This document shows positions 21,860-30,589 of a DNA stretch of 52,634 nt, one piece after another. Both the position numbers and the translations under genes were made by a program. The notes under the pieces were generated by a model. It did not search any database, was not told where the DNA came from, and saw only the letters and a program-made list of their open reading frames with translations. Source of the stretch: Bacillota bacterium (GTDB lineage: Bacteria > Bacillota > UBA4882 > UBA8346); contig JAEZJK010000027.1 of assembly GCA_023415835.1 (NCBI GenBank), forward strand, positions 1-52,634, read 5' to 3'. Each line of letters opens with the position of its first letter. Positions within the stretch are counted from its first letter, which is position 1.

Positions 21860-24220
21860 ATGAAATTGTTCGACCGAGCCTTAAGGACTCTGGAATATAA
21901 TAAGATCATCGCCAAAGTCGAGGAATATACCGCTACGGCCTTGGGAAAGGAACTGGTTCGGGAGCTCCGGCCTTTAATCGGCTTTTCCGAGATCAGTGAA
22001 GCCCAACAAATTACGTCCGAGGCGGTTCAATTACTGATTGATTCCGAGCGGGTCCCCCTCGGGGGAATCTTCGATATTCGCGCTGCGCTCAAAAAGGCCG
22101 CAATCGGCGGGACTTTGTCGATTTCAGAATTATTGGAGGTAGGCTCCACGCTCCGTGGTTCCCGTTTGATGCGGGAATATCTAACCGGAATAAGTGACGC
22201 TTTAACTATTCTACCGGAGTGGGGCGGAAGGCTTGCTGTTTTCCCCGGCCTGGAGCGGGAGCTGGAACGTTGCCTCGGCCCCGAGGGGGAGGTTTTGGAT
22301 AGCGCAAGCTCCAAGCTACGCTCGCTCCGTTCTCAAATCAAAGTAAACCAGAACCGGATCCGCGATAAACTTGATTCAATGGTTAAGTCCTCGGAAAACT
22401 CCAAATACCTCCAGGATTCAATCGTTTCGCTCCGGAACGATCGATATGTGATCCCGGTCAAGCAAGAGTACCGGTCGCTATTTCCGGGGATCGTCCATGA
22501 CCAGTCTTCCAGCGGGGCAACCCTTTTTATCGAACCCCTGGCTGTAGTGGAATTGAATAATCAGTTACGGATCATCGAAGCCGAAACCGTTGAGGAAATC
22601 AACCGGATTTTGAAAGAACTTTCCGGCAGGGTCAAGGAGATCGCCGCTCAACTGACTACGGCGCTTAACATTTTGACCCGGCTAGATTTGGCTTTTGCTA
22701 AAGGGCGGTTTAGCCTGGCTATTCATGGGACAGAACCGGTGTTAAATTCCGAGGGCGAGATCCAATTATATAACGCGAAACATCCGTTATTGACCGGGAA
22801 AGTCGTCCCAATCACCGTTTCCTTGGGTGAAGCTTATCATACGTTGGTGATTACCGGACCCAATACCGGTGGTAAGACTGTTACCTTAAAAACCGTTGGC
22901 CTGTTGACCTTGATGGCCCAGTCGGGTTTGCATATCCCGGCCGATTCCGGATCCAAGATTGCGATTTTTAAGAAAGTTTTTTGCGATATCGGCGACGAGC
23001 AGAGTATCGAACAGAGTTTATCAACCTTTTCGTCCCATTTGACCCAAATCGTTAAAATAATCGATGGGGCTGAAGGTCCCGATTGTTTGGTCCTTCTCGA
23101 CGAGCTAGGGGCGGGAACCGATCCGGCCGAGGGCGCCGCCTTGGCGATGAGTATTCTGACCCATCTGCACCAGTTGGGAGTAAGGACGGTAGCAACCACC
23201 CATTACAGCGAGTTGAAAGTATTCGCTTATAAAACGGATGGTATTTGTAACGCCGCGGTGGAATTCGATATTGAGACCTTACAGCCGACTTATCATTTGC
23301 TTACCGGTTTGCCAGGGAGCAGTCAGGCTTTTGAGATCGCCTTAAAATTGGGCTTGCCTGAATTTTTGGTTAAAAACGCCCGCAGTTATATTTCAGCGGA
23401 AGAAGCCAAAGTTGAAGATATGTTAAGACAGCTTGAAACCGACCGGAGGAAGGCCAGGGAAGACCGGATGGCGATCGAGGCGGACCGTTTAAAGACTGAA
23501 AAGGACCGCCGGCAATATGAAGAAGAGTTGGCCAAGCTCAAACGGGAGAAAGAGGAGCTGTTGCGCCAGGCTCGCCATGAAGCGCGGGAAGTTTTGTTAG
23601 AGGCCAGGCGGGAGAGTGAAAATCTCTTGCGTAAGTTGAGGGAATCCCCTGCGGGTGAGTTGGCGGGGATCGTCAACACCGCCCGGCAGAAGATTGGGGT
23701 TGAATTGGAGCGTTTAGAAGAAAAGACAGCGGTCCCGAAACCCGAAAGCAATATTAACGCAGAAGACCTAAAGGTTGGGATGCGGGTCAAGTCCCATTCC
23801 TTAAACCAAACCGGTGTGGTTTTGGAGATCGGCGCCGAGGATGCCCTGGTCCAGATGGGGATTATCAAGGCCAACCTGTCCTTTAGCGATCTGGAACCGG
23901 TGGCCGAGGAAAAAGTAAAACTGGCCCGGCCGCCCCGGAAGTCCGGCGAAACCGGATTGGAAGCGGCCCAGAAGATTACCGCCGAGATTAGCCTTAGGGG
24001 AATGACGGTCGACGAAGGCCTTTACCAACTGGAAAAATATCTCGACCAAGCGATCTTCGCCGGATTAAACAGGTTCCGGGTAATCCACGGTAAAGGCACC
24101 GGCGCGCTAAGGCAAGCTGTGCAGCAATACTTGAAGGGAAACCCGGTTGTTAAATCCTTTGCCTTCGCCGAACAGAACGAAGGCGGGCTGGGGGCGACGG
24201 TGGTGGAGCTGAAAAGGTAG
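21860..24220 (+). CDS. mutS2: Endonuclease MutS2 (ribosome-rescue / anti-recombination ATPase)
   Basis: About 786 residues from ATG 21860. In-frame TTG 21836 abuts the GGAGG site and GTG 21848 is 12 nt from it; the family usually begins with the LRTLEYNKI-type segment, so the true start lies between 21848 and 21860. Clamp/lever region at about 1-310, Walker A GPNTGGKT near 332, QSIEQSLSTFSSHL signature, Walker B CLVLLDELGAGTDPAEG near 415, long coiled coil at 510-620, and a C-terminal Smr domain (about 709-786) with VIHGKGTGALR. The Smr motif usually written LDLRG reads ISLRG, losing the acidic residue linked to nuclease activity. Family knowledge: splits collided ribosomes in Bacillus and limits recombination. 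Confidence 0.9.
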   Translation: MKLFDRALRTLEYNKIIAKVEEYTATALGKELVRELRPLIGFSEISEAQQITSEAVQLLIDSERVPLGGIFDIRAALKKAAIGGTLSISELLEVGSTLRGSRLMREYLTGISDALTILPEWGGRLAVFPGLERELERCLGPEGEVLDSASSKLRSLRSQIKVNQNRIRDKLDSMVKSSENSKYLQDSIVSLRNDRYVIPVKQEYRSLFPGIVHDQSSSGATLFIEPLAVVELNNQLRIIEAETVEEINRILKELSGRVKEIAAQLTTALNILTRLDLAFAKGRFSLAIHGTEPVLNSEGEIQLYNAKHPLLTGKVVPITVSLGEAYHTLVITGPNTGGKTVTLKTVGLLTLMAQSGLHIPADSGSKIAIFKKVFCDIGDEQSIEQSLSTFSSHLTQIVKIIDGAEGPDCLVLLDELGAGTDPAEGAALAMSILTHLHQLGVRTVATTHYSELKVFAYKTDGICNAAVEFDIETLQPTYHLLTGLPGSSQAFEIALKLGLPEFLVKNARSYISAEEAKVEDMLRQLETDRRKAREDRMAIEADRLKTEKDRRQYEEELAKLKREKEELLRQARHEAREVLLEARRESENLLRKLRESPAGELAGIVNTARQKIGVELERLEEKTAVPKPESNINAEDLKVGMRVKSHSLNQTGVVLEIGAEDALVQMGIIKANLSFSDLEPVAEEKVKLARPPRKSGETGLEAAQKITAEISLRGMTVDEGLYQLEKYLDQAIFAGLNRFRVIHGKGTGALRQAVQQYLKGNPVVKSFAFAEQNEGGLGATVVELKR

Positions 24221-24341
24221 TTGACTTTGGGTGACTTTGTCAAGGCTTTTATTTCTCCCGATGGCGGGAGAAACAAGTATGATGGTTAGAGCGGACAGAA
24301 ACCGCAAGAAAAGTTTGAGGGACTTATTAATGATAAAGCTA

Positions 24342-24372
24342 AAGAGACCTACCAAACAACGGTAGGTCTCTT
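24342..24372. terminator. Bidirectional terminator between mutS2 and pbpF-type gene
   Basis: A perfect 12-bp stem AAGAGACCTACC (24342-24353) / GGTAGGTCTCTT (24361-24372) between two convergent genes. A second hairpin, TTTCTCCCG/CGGGAGAAA at 24252-24273, lies closer to mutS2 without a U tract. Confidence 0.7.
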
Positions 24373-24465
24373 ATTTGTCAAAAATCTAATACTTTAAATC
24401 ACATTGATAGATTTTTATACTGTCTCACGATTCCTAACTCAGGAATACTACTGAAAGAGAAAACC

Positions 24466-26745
24466 TCAATTCTCCTTATGCACATTACACTTCTCCTTCG
24501 GCTCCTCGCCCTCGGTAAAGATCTCCGTAATCACTTGGCTATCCGGACAGTTGGCTGTAGACAGCATACCGCTTTCGGAACAGATTCTTACGATCACCTG
24601 CCGTTTTTTCTTGCCGGACGGAGGCGGCGGGTTTTGGTTTGATTGCGGTTGATTCATACTATCCGGATCGGGATTTTTGTCAGGAAGATTCTGATCAGGC
24701 CCGTAATTCGGCAAAGCTGCTGAAGGTTGGTGTAAAATGCAGCTTTCGGTCGGTTCGGTCCCCGCCAAATAGGTTTCATAAGTGATATCCGGACAATAGA
24801 CCGTAGCTAAGGAACCGCTATGGGAACAGATCTCAATACCGGAAACAATCCCGGACGGTACCGGGAAATCGGAAGGCGGGGTTTTGGCAAGAGCCTTCCG
24901 CATAAAGGTTCCCCAGATATTGGCTGCCATACCGCTTCCAATAAAATTGCCATCGATTTTAGTGGGGATTTTTTGGGCGTCATTGCCGATCCAGACGGAA
25001 GCTAGCAGATCCGGCGTATAACCGACAAACCAAGCGTTGGTGTTGTCACTGCTTGTCCCGGTTTTACCGGCTGCCGGACGGTCAATCATCGCTCCCCGGC
25101 CGGTGCCGCGCATAATCACCCCACGGAGCATGTCCGTAACCAAATAAGCGGTATTTTCCGAAAGGGCTATCTTTTTACGGGGATGGTCTTCGAAGATTTT
25201 GTTCCCGTTCGGATCTCTCACTTCTAGGACAGCGATGGGTTGAACATAGACACCCTGGTTGGCCAGGGGCGTATAGGCCGCGGTAAGTTCAATGGGAGTA
25301 ACTCCCTTGGTCAATCCTCCCAGGGCGAGGGAGGAAAAATTTAGGTCATTAGGCTCGCCGCTGACTACTAAATTTTTTAATCCCATTTGTTTAGCGTACT
25401 TAATTACTTTACTGGGGCCGAGGCTCTCCACCAGTTTGACGGCGACGATATTTACCGATTCCTCTAGAGCACGGCGTAAGGGAATATCGCCCCGAAAAAT
25501 ACGGTCATAGTTTTGAGGCGCCCATTCCCCTTGGGGAGTGGGAAATTTAATTTCTTCATCCTTTAAGATCGAACCCGGCGTATAAAGACGGCTATCAATG
25601 GCTGCCACATAAACAAAAGGTTTAATCGTCGAACCACATTGCCGGTGGGCGGCGACTGAACGATTAAGCTGGGTGTTGGCAAAGTCCCTGCCGCCAATCA
25701 TCGCCTTGATATAACCATTACGCGGGTCAACCGCCAATAAAGAAAGTTGAGGCTGGATTACACCCTTGGAATCCGGTTCGCCTCCGGTTAGAGTAGCGCT
25801 GGCCTCTTCGGCTGCTTGTTGGATGGCTGGATCAAGAGTAGTGTATATCCGATAACCTCCGGTATAAATCTCTTCTTCAGTTAGGATCTTTTTCAGGCTT
25901 TGAATGATATAATCCACGAAATAAGCGGCCCGTCTCCCGCCCGGGGCCAATGGGACAATATCGAGTGGTTTTTGATTATATAGGTTAGCTTCTTCCGGAG
26001 TAATCGAGCCATATTTCGCCATTTGTTCGAGAACAGTGGCTCTTCGTTGTAAAGCTTCTTTGGGACGGGTGTATGGCGAATATCCATTAGGATTTTTAGG
26101 GAGTCCGGCGAGCAGGGCCAATTGATGCGGCTCCAGATCGGTAACGCTTTTACCGAAGAAAAACCTGGAAGCGGATTCGACCCCGTAAGAGCCATGCCCA
26201 AAATAGATTTGGTTAAGGTATCGTTCTAGAATTTCATCTTTCGTGTAATTCCGTTCAATACTAATCGCTAAAAAGGCCTCCTGAACCTTACGGGTAAAAG
26301 CTTTTTTATGGGAAAGCATCACGTTTCTGGCTAGCTGTTGGGTAATGGTGCTACCGCCTTCAATATAGCCGCCGCCTTTGATATCAACCCAAAAGGCCCG
26401 GGCAATTGCTTTTAAATCAATCCCCGAGTGTTCATAAAACCGGTTGTCTTCAGTATTAATGATTGCTTTCTTCATAAAATCCGGGATTTTATGTAAGGGG
26501 ACTTCCAGCCGGTTTTCCCTGAATATCCGGGTAAACTCTTTTTTGTTAAGATCATAGAAAATGGTTGCTTGCTTGGAAGATGGCAATACCACCAAATTCC
26601 GGTTGGTCCCGATCAATAAAACCAAGATAAATCCTAGCAATACGCCGAATAAAGCTGTCCCAAAAATAATCAGGTATTTGGTAAAGTCGGTATTTTTAAA
26701 CCGATCGTTACTGAACAGCTCCTTAAGGCTTTTATAAATGGGCAT
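24466..26745 (-). CDS. Class A penicillin-binding protein (PBP1A family)
   Basis: 759 residues, anchored by one TM at about 22-46. The GT51 glycosyltransferase domain (about 85-260) has INTEDNRFYEHSGIDLKAIA with catalytic Glu99 and GGSTITQQLARN. The transpeptidase domain has SxxK in CGSTIKPF (about 374), SVN in ALEESVNIVAVK and KTG in AAGKTGTSSDNTNAWF (about 558). The tail has two similar Cys-paired repeats (EICSHSGSLATVYCPD and RICSESGMLSTANCPD) separated by a Pro/Asn/Gln-rich linker. It polymerises and crosslinks peptidoglycan outside the membrane. ATG start behind AGGAGG. Divergent from yunB, with a TATAAT box on the minus strand at 26831-26836. Confidence 0.92.
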   Translation of the reverse strand: MPIYKSLKELFSNDRFKNTDFTKYLIIFGTALFGVLLGFILVLLIGTNRNLVVLPSSKQATIFYDLNKKEFTRIFRENRLEVPLHKIPDFMKKAIINTEDNRFYEHSGIDLKAIARAFWVDIKGGGYIEGGSTITQQLARNVMLSHKKAFTRKVQEAFLAISIERNYTKDEILERYLNQIYFGHGSYGVESASRFFFGKSVTDLEPHQLALLAGLPKNPNGYSPYTRPKEALQRRATVLEQMAKYGSITPEEANLYNQKPLDIVPLAPGGRRAAYFVDYIIQSLKKILTEEEIYTGGYRIYTTLDPAIQQAAEEASATLTGGEPDSKGVIQPQLSLLAVDPRNGYIKAMIGGRDFANTQLNRSVAAHRQCGSTIKPFVYVAAIDSRLYTPGSILKDEEIKFPTPQGEWAPQNYDRIFRGDIPLRRALEESVNIVAVKLVESLGPSKVIKYAKQMGLKNLVVSGEPNDLNFSSLALGGLTKGVTPIELTAAYTPLANQGVYVQPIAVLEVRDPNGNKIFEDHPRKKIALSENTAYLVTDMLRGVIMRGTGRGAMIDRPAAGKTGTSSDNTNAWFVGYTPDLLASVWIGNDAQKIPTKIDGNFIGSGMAANIWGTFMRKALAKTPPSDFPVPSGIVSGIEICSHSGSLATVYCPDITYETYLAGTEPTESCILHQPSAALPNYGPDQNLPDKNPDPDSMNQPQSNQNPPPPSGKKKRQVIVRICSESGMLSTANCPDSQVITEIFTEGEEPKEKCNVHKEN

Positions 26746-27023
26746 GACTTATCCTCCTGTAGGGGCTTTTAGACTTTTCGTTTCAAGTTAAAATTCGACG
26801 ATATAAGTTGCGTCTTTAAACTTAATATCAATTATACCATAAACAAAAAAACATTCGAAAGGGGATAATTAACATTAACAATCCATAATACGCCATCCAA
26901 CGATTTAAAATAATTAATAGATCCATGCAACACTATCTATCTCGATTATCGACGAAAACAATCAATGATAAACTGATAATATCTTCGCTTCAAAAAACAT
27001 AAGATTCTCTGAGGCGATGTCTA

Positions 27024-27722
27024 ATGAGGTTTACATTAAAGAAAAGATTGGTTGTTTTTAGGACGCCGCCCTATAAACGGCGTTTGATATTATCATTAAT
27101 TACAGTCGGCGGCCTATTCCTAACAACATTGTCAAGCTATTGGGTGATGGATTGCCTGCTCAGGCCCAGCCTAAATGAATTGGCCGGCGTCAGGGGGAAG
27201 CAAATCGCAACTGAAAGTATTCATAGTATTATCAAAACTAAAATCGTACCAGAGCTAGAATATGGCGAATTGGTTGAACTTCAATTGACCGGCGATGGTA
27301 GAGTCGCTTATCTGCAACCTAAAACCGGAGCGATAAACCGGATTGCCGCTACAACCACTTTAACCGTGCAACAATATCTAAAAGAGCTCCCGCCAGAGAC
27401 GGTACGGATACCACTGGGCCAAATATTAGGTTTCAAAACTTTGGCAAGTTACGGACCACTCTTGCCAATCAAAATAATACCAGTTGGAGTGGTTGAGAGC
27501 TCAATTAAGGACCAATTTGATTCAGCCGGGATCAATCAAGTCAGGCATAAAATTTTTATTAGAATAAAGACAACCATCAAAATGGTGGTGCCTTTGGTGA
27601 AAGAGGAGATAACGATAAATACTGATGTGCCCTTAGCGGAAGCGATTATCATGGGTGAAGTGCCTAACCTATATTTCGGTGCTGGGGGAGTGTTTCAGAA
27701 AAACCCATCCAATAAACCTTAA
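27024..27722 (+). CDS. yunB: Sporulation protein YunB
   Basis: 232 residues with one N-terminal TM (about 21-43, LILSLITVGGLFLTTLSSYW). The body matches YunB: NELAGVRGKQIATESIHSII, LTGDGRVAYLQ, LGQILGFKTLASYGPLLPIK, VEEITINTDVPLAEAIIMGEVPN-like end and an YF terminus. Family knowledge: a mother-cell sigma-E dependent protein required for normal sporulation in Bacillus. Its presence supports a spore-former. The start has GAGG 9 nt upstream. A conserved hairpin follows at 27796. Confidence 0.85.
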   Translation: MRFTLKKRLVVFRTPPYKRRLILSLITVGGLFLTTLSSYWVMDCLLRPSLNELAGVRGKQIATESIHSIIKTKIVPELEYGELVELQLTGDGRVAYLQPKTGAINRIAATTTLTVQQYLKELPPETVRIPLGQILGFKTLASYGPLLPIKIIPVGVVESSIKDQFDSAGINQVRHKIFIRIKTTIKMVVPLVKEEITINTDVPLAEAIIMGEVPNLYFGAGGVFQKNPSNKP

Positions 27723-27795
27723 CCCTAAAAAAGATTATTTTTGAAGGTAATTATTATTAACTGTGGAAATAACTAATTCGGGCAAGAGGCAATAG

Positions 27796-27839
27796 AAATA
27801 GGCGTGAGTATAGCAAAGCTAACCATTCGAAGCCTATTT
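27796..27839 (+). other. Conserved hairpin element, copy 1
   Basis: AAATAGGC (27796-27803) pairs with GCCTATTT (27832-27839). The loop region GAGTATAGCAAAGCTAACC is nearly the same as at 28621-28640, and so is the GGCAAGAGGCAATAG lead-in. It follows yunB by about 70 bp and has a short T run, so it may end yunB transcripts. Confidence 0.6.
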
Positions 27840-27892
27840 TCATTAGTTGATTGTTTCGGCTTGGACATTATATCAGTAATCAAGGAGGTTTA

Positions 27893-28546
27893 ATGCGGGT
27901 TCCTCCAGTACTTCAGCGATACTATGATTTGGCTAAGGGTTTATACCGGATCGGATCGGCACATGACTTTTCACATATTGAAAGGGTTTTTTCTTTAGCT
28001 TTAAAGATCGGGAAAAGTGAAGGGGCAAATTTATGGATCTTGGGATTAGCGGCGCTTTTTCATGACTTGGCTCGTGATGCGGAGGCTCAAAGCGGTGGCG
28101 AGGTTTGTCATGCCGAAGCAAGCGCCATCCAAACCAAGCTGATTTTAGAAGCCCAAGGAGAAAGCCCCGAAATTATCGGGGCGGTCTGCGAATGCATCGC
28201 CACCCACCGTTACCGTGATCAAAACCCGCCCCGGACTATAGAGGGTAAATGCTTGTTTGACGCCGACAAACTAGACTCTTTAGGGGCGGTTGGAATTGCC
28301 CGGGCTTACCTGTGGCTGGGTGAACGGGGTGGAACAGTATATATGTCCCGTGATGAATGGGAAAAAACCGATTTTAACAGCAACCGCCCGGAGGACGACT
28401 CGCTTCAAAGGGAATGGCACCTTAAATTCCGTCACCTAAAAGACTCCCTTTATACTAATGCCGCACGTAACCTGGCCGCGAAACGAAACGAAACAATGAT
28501 TAATTTTTTAGAAACAATGGAACGGGAGATTAATGGGGAAGAATAA
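27893..28546 (+). CDS. HD-domain phosphohydrolase
   Basis: 217 residues from ATG 27893; an in-frame start at 27851 is rejected because AAGGAGG lies 6 nt before 27893. Metal-binding residues of the HD superfamily are in order: HDFSHIERV (first His), AALFHDLARD (HD), CHAEAS, then HRYRD and FDADKLDSLGAVGIAR. It is nearest to the YedJ/YpgQ-like nucleotide hydrolases, cytosolic and metal dependent. Monocistronic; similar hairpins flank it on both sides. Confidence 0.85.
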   Translation: MRVPPVLQRYYDLAKGLYRIGSAHDFSHIERVFSLALKIGKSEGANLWILGLAALFHDLARDAEAQSGGEVCHAEASAIQTKLILEAQGESPEIIGAVCECIATHRYRDQNPPRTIEGKCLFDADKLDSLGAVGIARAYLWLGERGGTVYMSRDEWEKTDFNSNRPEDDSLQREWHLKFRHLKDSLYTNAARNLAAKRNETMINFLETMEREINGEE

Positions 28547-28612
28547 AAAGAGAATATGTAAGAGCATTTGTTAATCTCCTGAGCAATTAAAAAATTAGGC
28601 ATGGGTAAGAGG

Positions 28613-28655
28613 CAATAGGCAAGAGTATAGCAAAGTTAGCCTTAGGAGCCTATTG
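28613..28655 (+). terminator. Conserved hairpin element, copy 2 (terminator of the HD gene)
   Basis: CAATAGGC (28613-28620) pairs with GCCTATTG (28648-28655), and AGGC/GCCT extends the stem past a bulge; GATTTTTATG follows. Compared with copy 1, the outer pair changes from A-T to C-G on both sides, a compensatory change. Confidence 0.65.
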
Positions 28656-28718
28656 TGCCTGATTTTTATGTCAGGGCGTGGGCGCTAATAATAATAAATC
28701 ACAAACGGAGGGTTTATT

Positions 28719-30041
28719 GTGCCGATGATTAATTGGGGGATAGTCAATGAAGAGGTTAAGCAGTTACTGGTAAATCTGATTAAAATAAATACTACCAATC
28801 CGCCGGGTAATGAGTTGGAGGCGGCTAAATTCCTTCAGGATCTATTGGAACGGGAAGGGGTAAACTCAACCATTTATGAAGCGGCGCCTGGACGTGGGAG
28901 CTTGGTGGCCCGGATCCCGGGGAACGGTAAAGCCAGGCCGTTAGTTTTAATGGCCCATTTAGACGTGGTAGCCGCAAACCCGGCTCAATGGAGCCATCAT
29001 CCCTTCGCTGCCGAGATTGCCGATGGTTATATTTGGGGACGCGGCGCTATCGATATGAAGGGTATGTTAGCTATGGAAGCCATCACCCTAATTTTGTTAA
29101 AGCGGAGCGGGGAAATCCCGGGGCGGGAGATAATTTTGATAGCGGCGGCCGATGAAGAAGCCGGCTCTCAACAAGGGGTAGAATGGTTGTTGAAGCAGGA
29201 TATTCCCGGTTTAGCGGAAGCGGAATATATCATTAACGAAGGCGGGGAAGGCAAAATTGACAATAGCGTCCCGATTTATGCCTGTCAAAATGGTGAAAAG
29301 GGCGTATTATGGGTTAAAATGAAAGTACACGGCAGCCCGGGGCATGCCTCAATGCCATCCAAGGATAACGCAATAGTGAGAATGGCTGTGCTCTTGAACC
29401 GGATCGGCCGTTATAAACCGGCAATTTCTTTATCCGAGACCACTCGGAATTTTTTACTGGAAATGGCGAGAGCTAGGGGGCTTCGTTTAACGAAAGGCTC
29501 GGCGAACCTAGATGTCAGCCTGCAATTATTCGCCAGCCGATATTTTAAAAATGAGCGTTCAGTACAAGCAATGTTCTATAATACCATCTCACCGACAATT
29601 ATTCGGGCAGGTGAGAAAACCAATGTCCTCCCGGAAATTTGTGAGGCTACCCTTGACTGCCGTTTGGTGCCGGGAGAGACCCCGGAAAGGTTTTTAGCAA
29701 AATTAAAGGACATAGTTAACGACTCCTCGGTCGAATGGGAATTAATCCAAACAGCCGAGCCAACCGAATCCCCGGTAAATACGGAGTTGTTTTCGATAAT
29801 CCGGAAAACGGTCCAAGCGATCAACCCAATGGCCGTTACCGTTCCCTATCTTTCCCCCGGAGGCACGGATTCGAGGTATTTTCGGAAACGGGGCGTCACG
29901 GCTTACGGCTTTTTCCCGATTATTCTCTCGGAAACTGAACTCCAACGGATGCACGGAATTGATGAGCGGATTTCAATAGAAAACCTGGGGCAAGGGACTA
30001 GGATTTTGTATGAGGCTGTGAAAGGGATTGCCGGAGCCTAA
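28719..30041 (+). CDS. M20-family metallopeptidase
   Basis: 440 residues, cytosolic, of the ArgE/DapE/ACY1 family. Metal and catalytic motifs in order: VLMAHLDVVAANPAQW, GYIWGRGAIDMKGM (Asp ligand), AADEEAGSQQG (catalytic EE), KVHGSPGHASMPS in the dimer domain, and LSPGGTDSRYFRKRG near the end. The start is GTG 28719 with CGGAGGG 7 nt upstream. Substrate cannot be fixed from sequence; broad aminoacylase or dipeptidase use is plausible. Convergent with the abrB-pfkA pair. Confidence 0.87.
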   Translation: MPMINWGIVNEEVKQLLVNLIKINTTNPPGNELEAAKFLQDLLEREGVNSTIYEAAPGRGSLVARIPGNGKARPLVLMAHLDVVAANPAQWSHHPFAAEIADGYIWGRGAIDMKGMLAMEAITLILLKRSGEIPGREIILIAAADEEAGSQQGVEWLLKQDIPGLAEAEYIINEGGEGKIDNSVPIYACQNGEKGVLWVKMKVHGSPGHASMPSKDNAIVRMAVLLNRIGRYKPAISLSETTRNFLLEMARARGLRLTKGSANLDVSLQLFASRYFKNERSVQAMFYNTISPTIIRAGEKTNVLPEICEATLDCRLVPGETPERFLAKLKDIVNDSSVEWELIQTAEPTESPVNTELFSIIRKTVQAINPMAVTVPYLSPGGTDSRYFRKRGVTAYGFFPIILSETELQRMHGIDERISIENLGQGTRILYEAVKGIAGA

Positions 30042-30061
30042 CAAAAAGGTCCCGGAGGATG

Positions 30062-30556
30062 TTATTTGGTAATTCCCAAAATAAACCTGACCAAAAACGG
30101 CAGGATAATTATGACCGACAGCAAACGGATTAGTTGCAACAAGGCTACTTGAGGAGCATTTGCTCCTAACGAATCTGCGGCTAAGCTCATTTCGGTCATA
30201 CCTCCGGGAGCGCTGGCAAAAAGGGCGGTAGTCAAATCAAGCCCGGTAAATTTGTACATCAGGAAACCGGCTGTAAAACAAATTGCCATTACCGACACAA
30301 TCATAATTAGGGCCGGGACTAGTAACATTTTTAACCCGGAAAGAGTTTCCTGGTTTATCTGAAGCCCGATCATTGCTCCAGCCAATATTTGGATTCCCAA
30401 TCTGAATTGAGGAGGCATATAAGCTTGGTTGCCAAAAATATTATACGCGCCAACCGCAACCATTGCTCCAATTAGGGCTCCTGCCGGAAGTTTGATCTTA
30501 TCCCCTAAAATCCCTCCTATTGCAGCAAATAATAAGGTGGGAAATAGTTTATCCAT
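30062..30556 (-). CDS. AbrB-family membrane protein, single-repeat
   Basis: 164 residues with four or five membrane segments: a signature ILGDKIKLPAGALIGAMVAV, LGIQILAGAMIGLQIN, and FASAPGGMTEMSLAADSLGA of the AbrB duplication family (putative ammonia monooxygenase/transport regulators). Full members have two copies, about 350 residues; this one has a single copy, as some others do. I chose ATG 30556 over TTG 30568 because the GGAGG lies between them. It starts 33 nt after pfkA and is probably its operon partner; the two share no obvious function. Confidence 0.75.
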   Translation of the reverse strand: MDKLFPTLLFAAIGGILGDKIKLPAGALIGAMVAVGAYNIFGNQAYMPPQFRLGIQILAGAMIGLQINQETLSGLKMLLVPALIMIVSVMAICFTAGFLMYKFTGLDLTTALFASAPGGMTEMSLAADSLGANAPQVALLQLIRLLSVIIILPFLVRFILGITK

Positions 30557-30589
30557 TTCATCCTCCAACCGAGATGTAGTTAGTTAGTT

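Noticed and set aside
23386..23874. A 162-codon minus-strand frame opposite mutS2
   Set aside because: Ser/Arg-rich antisense of the mutS2 coiled coil; typical shadow frame.
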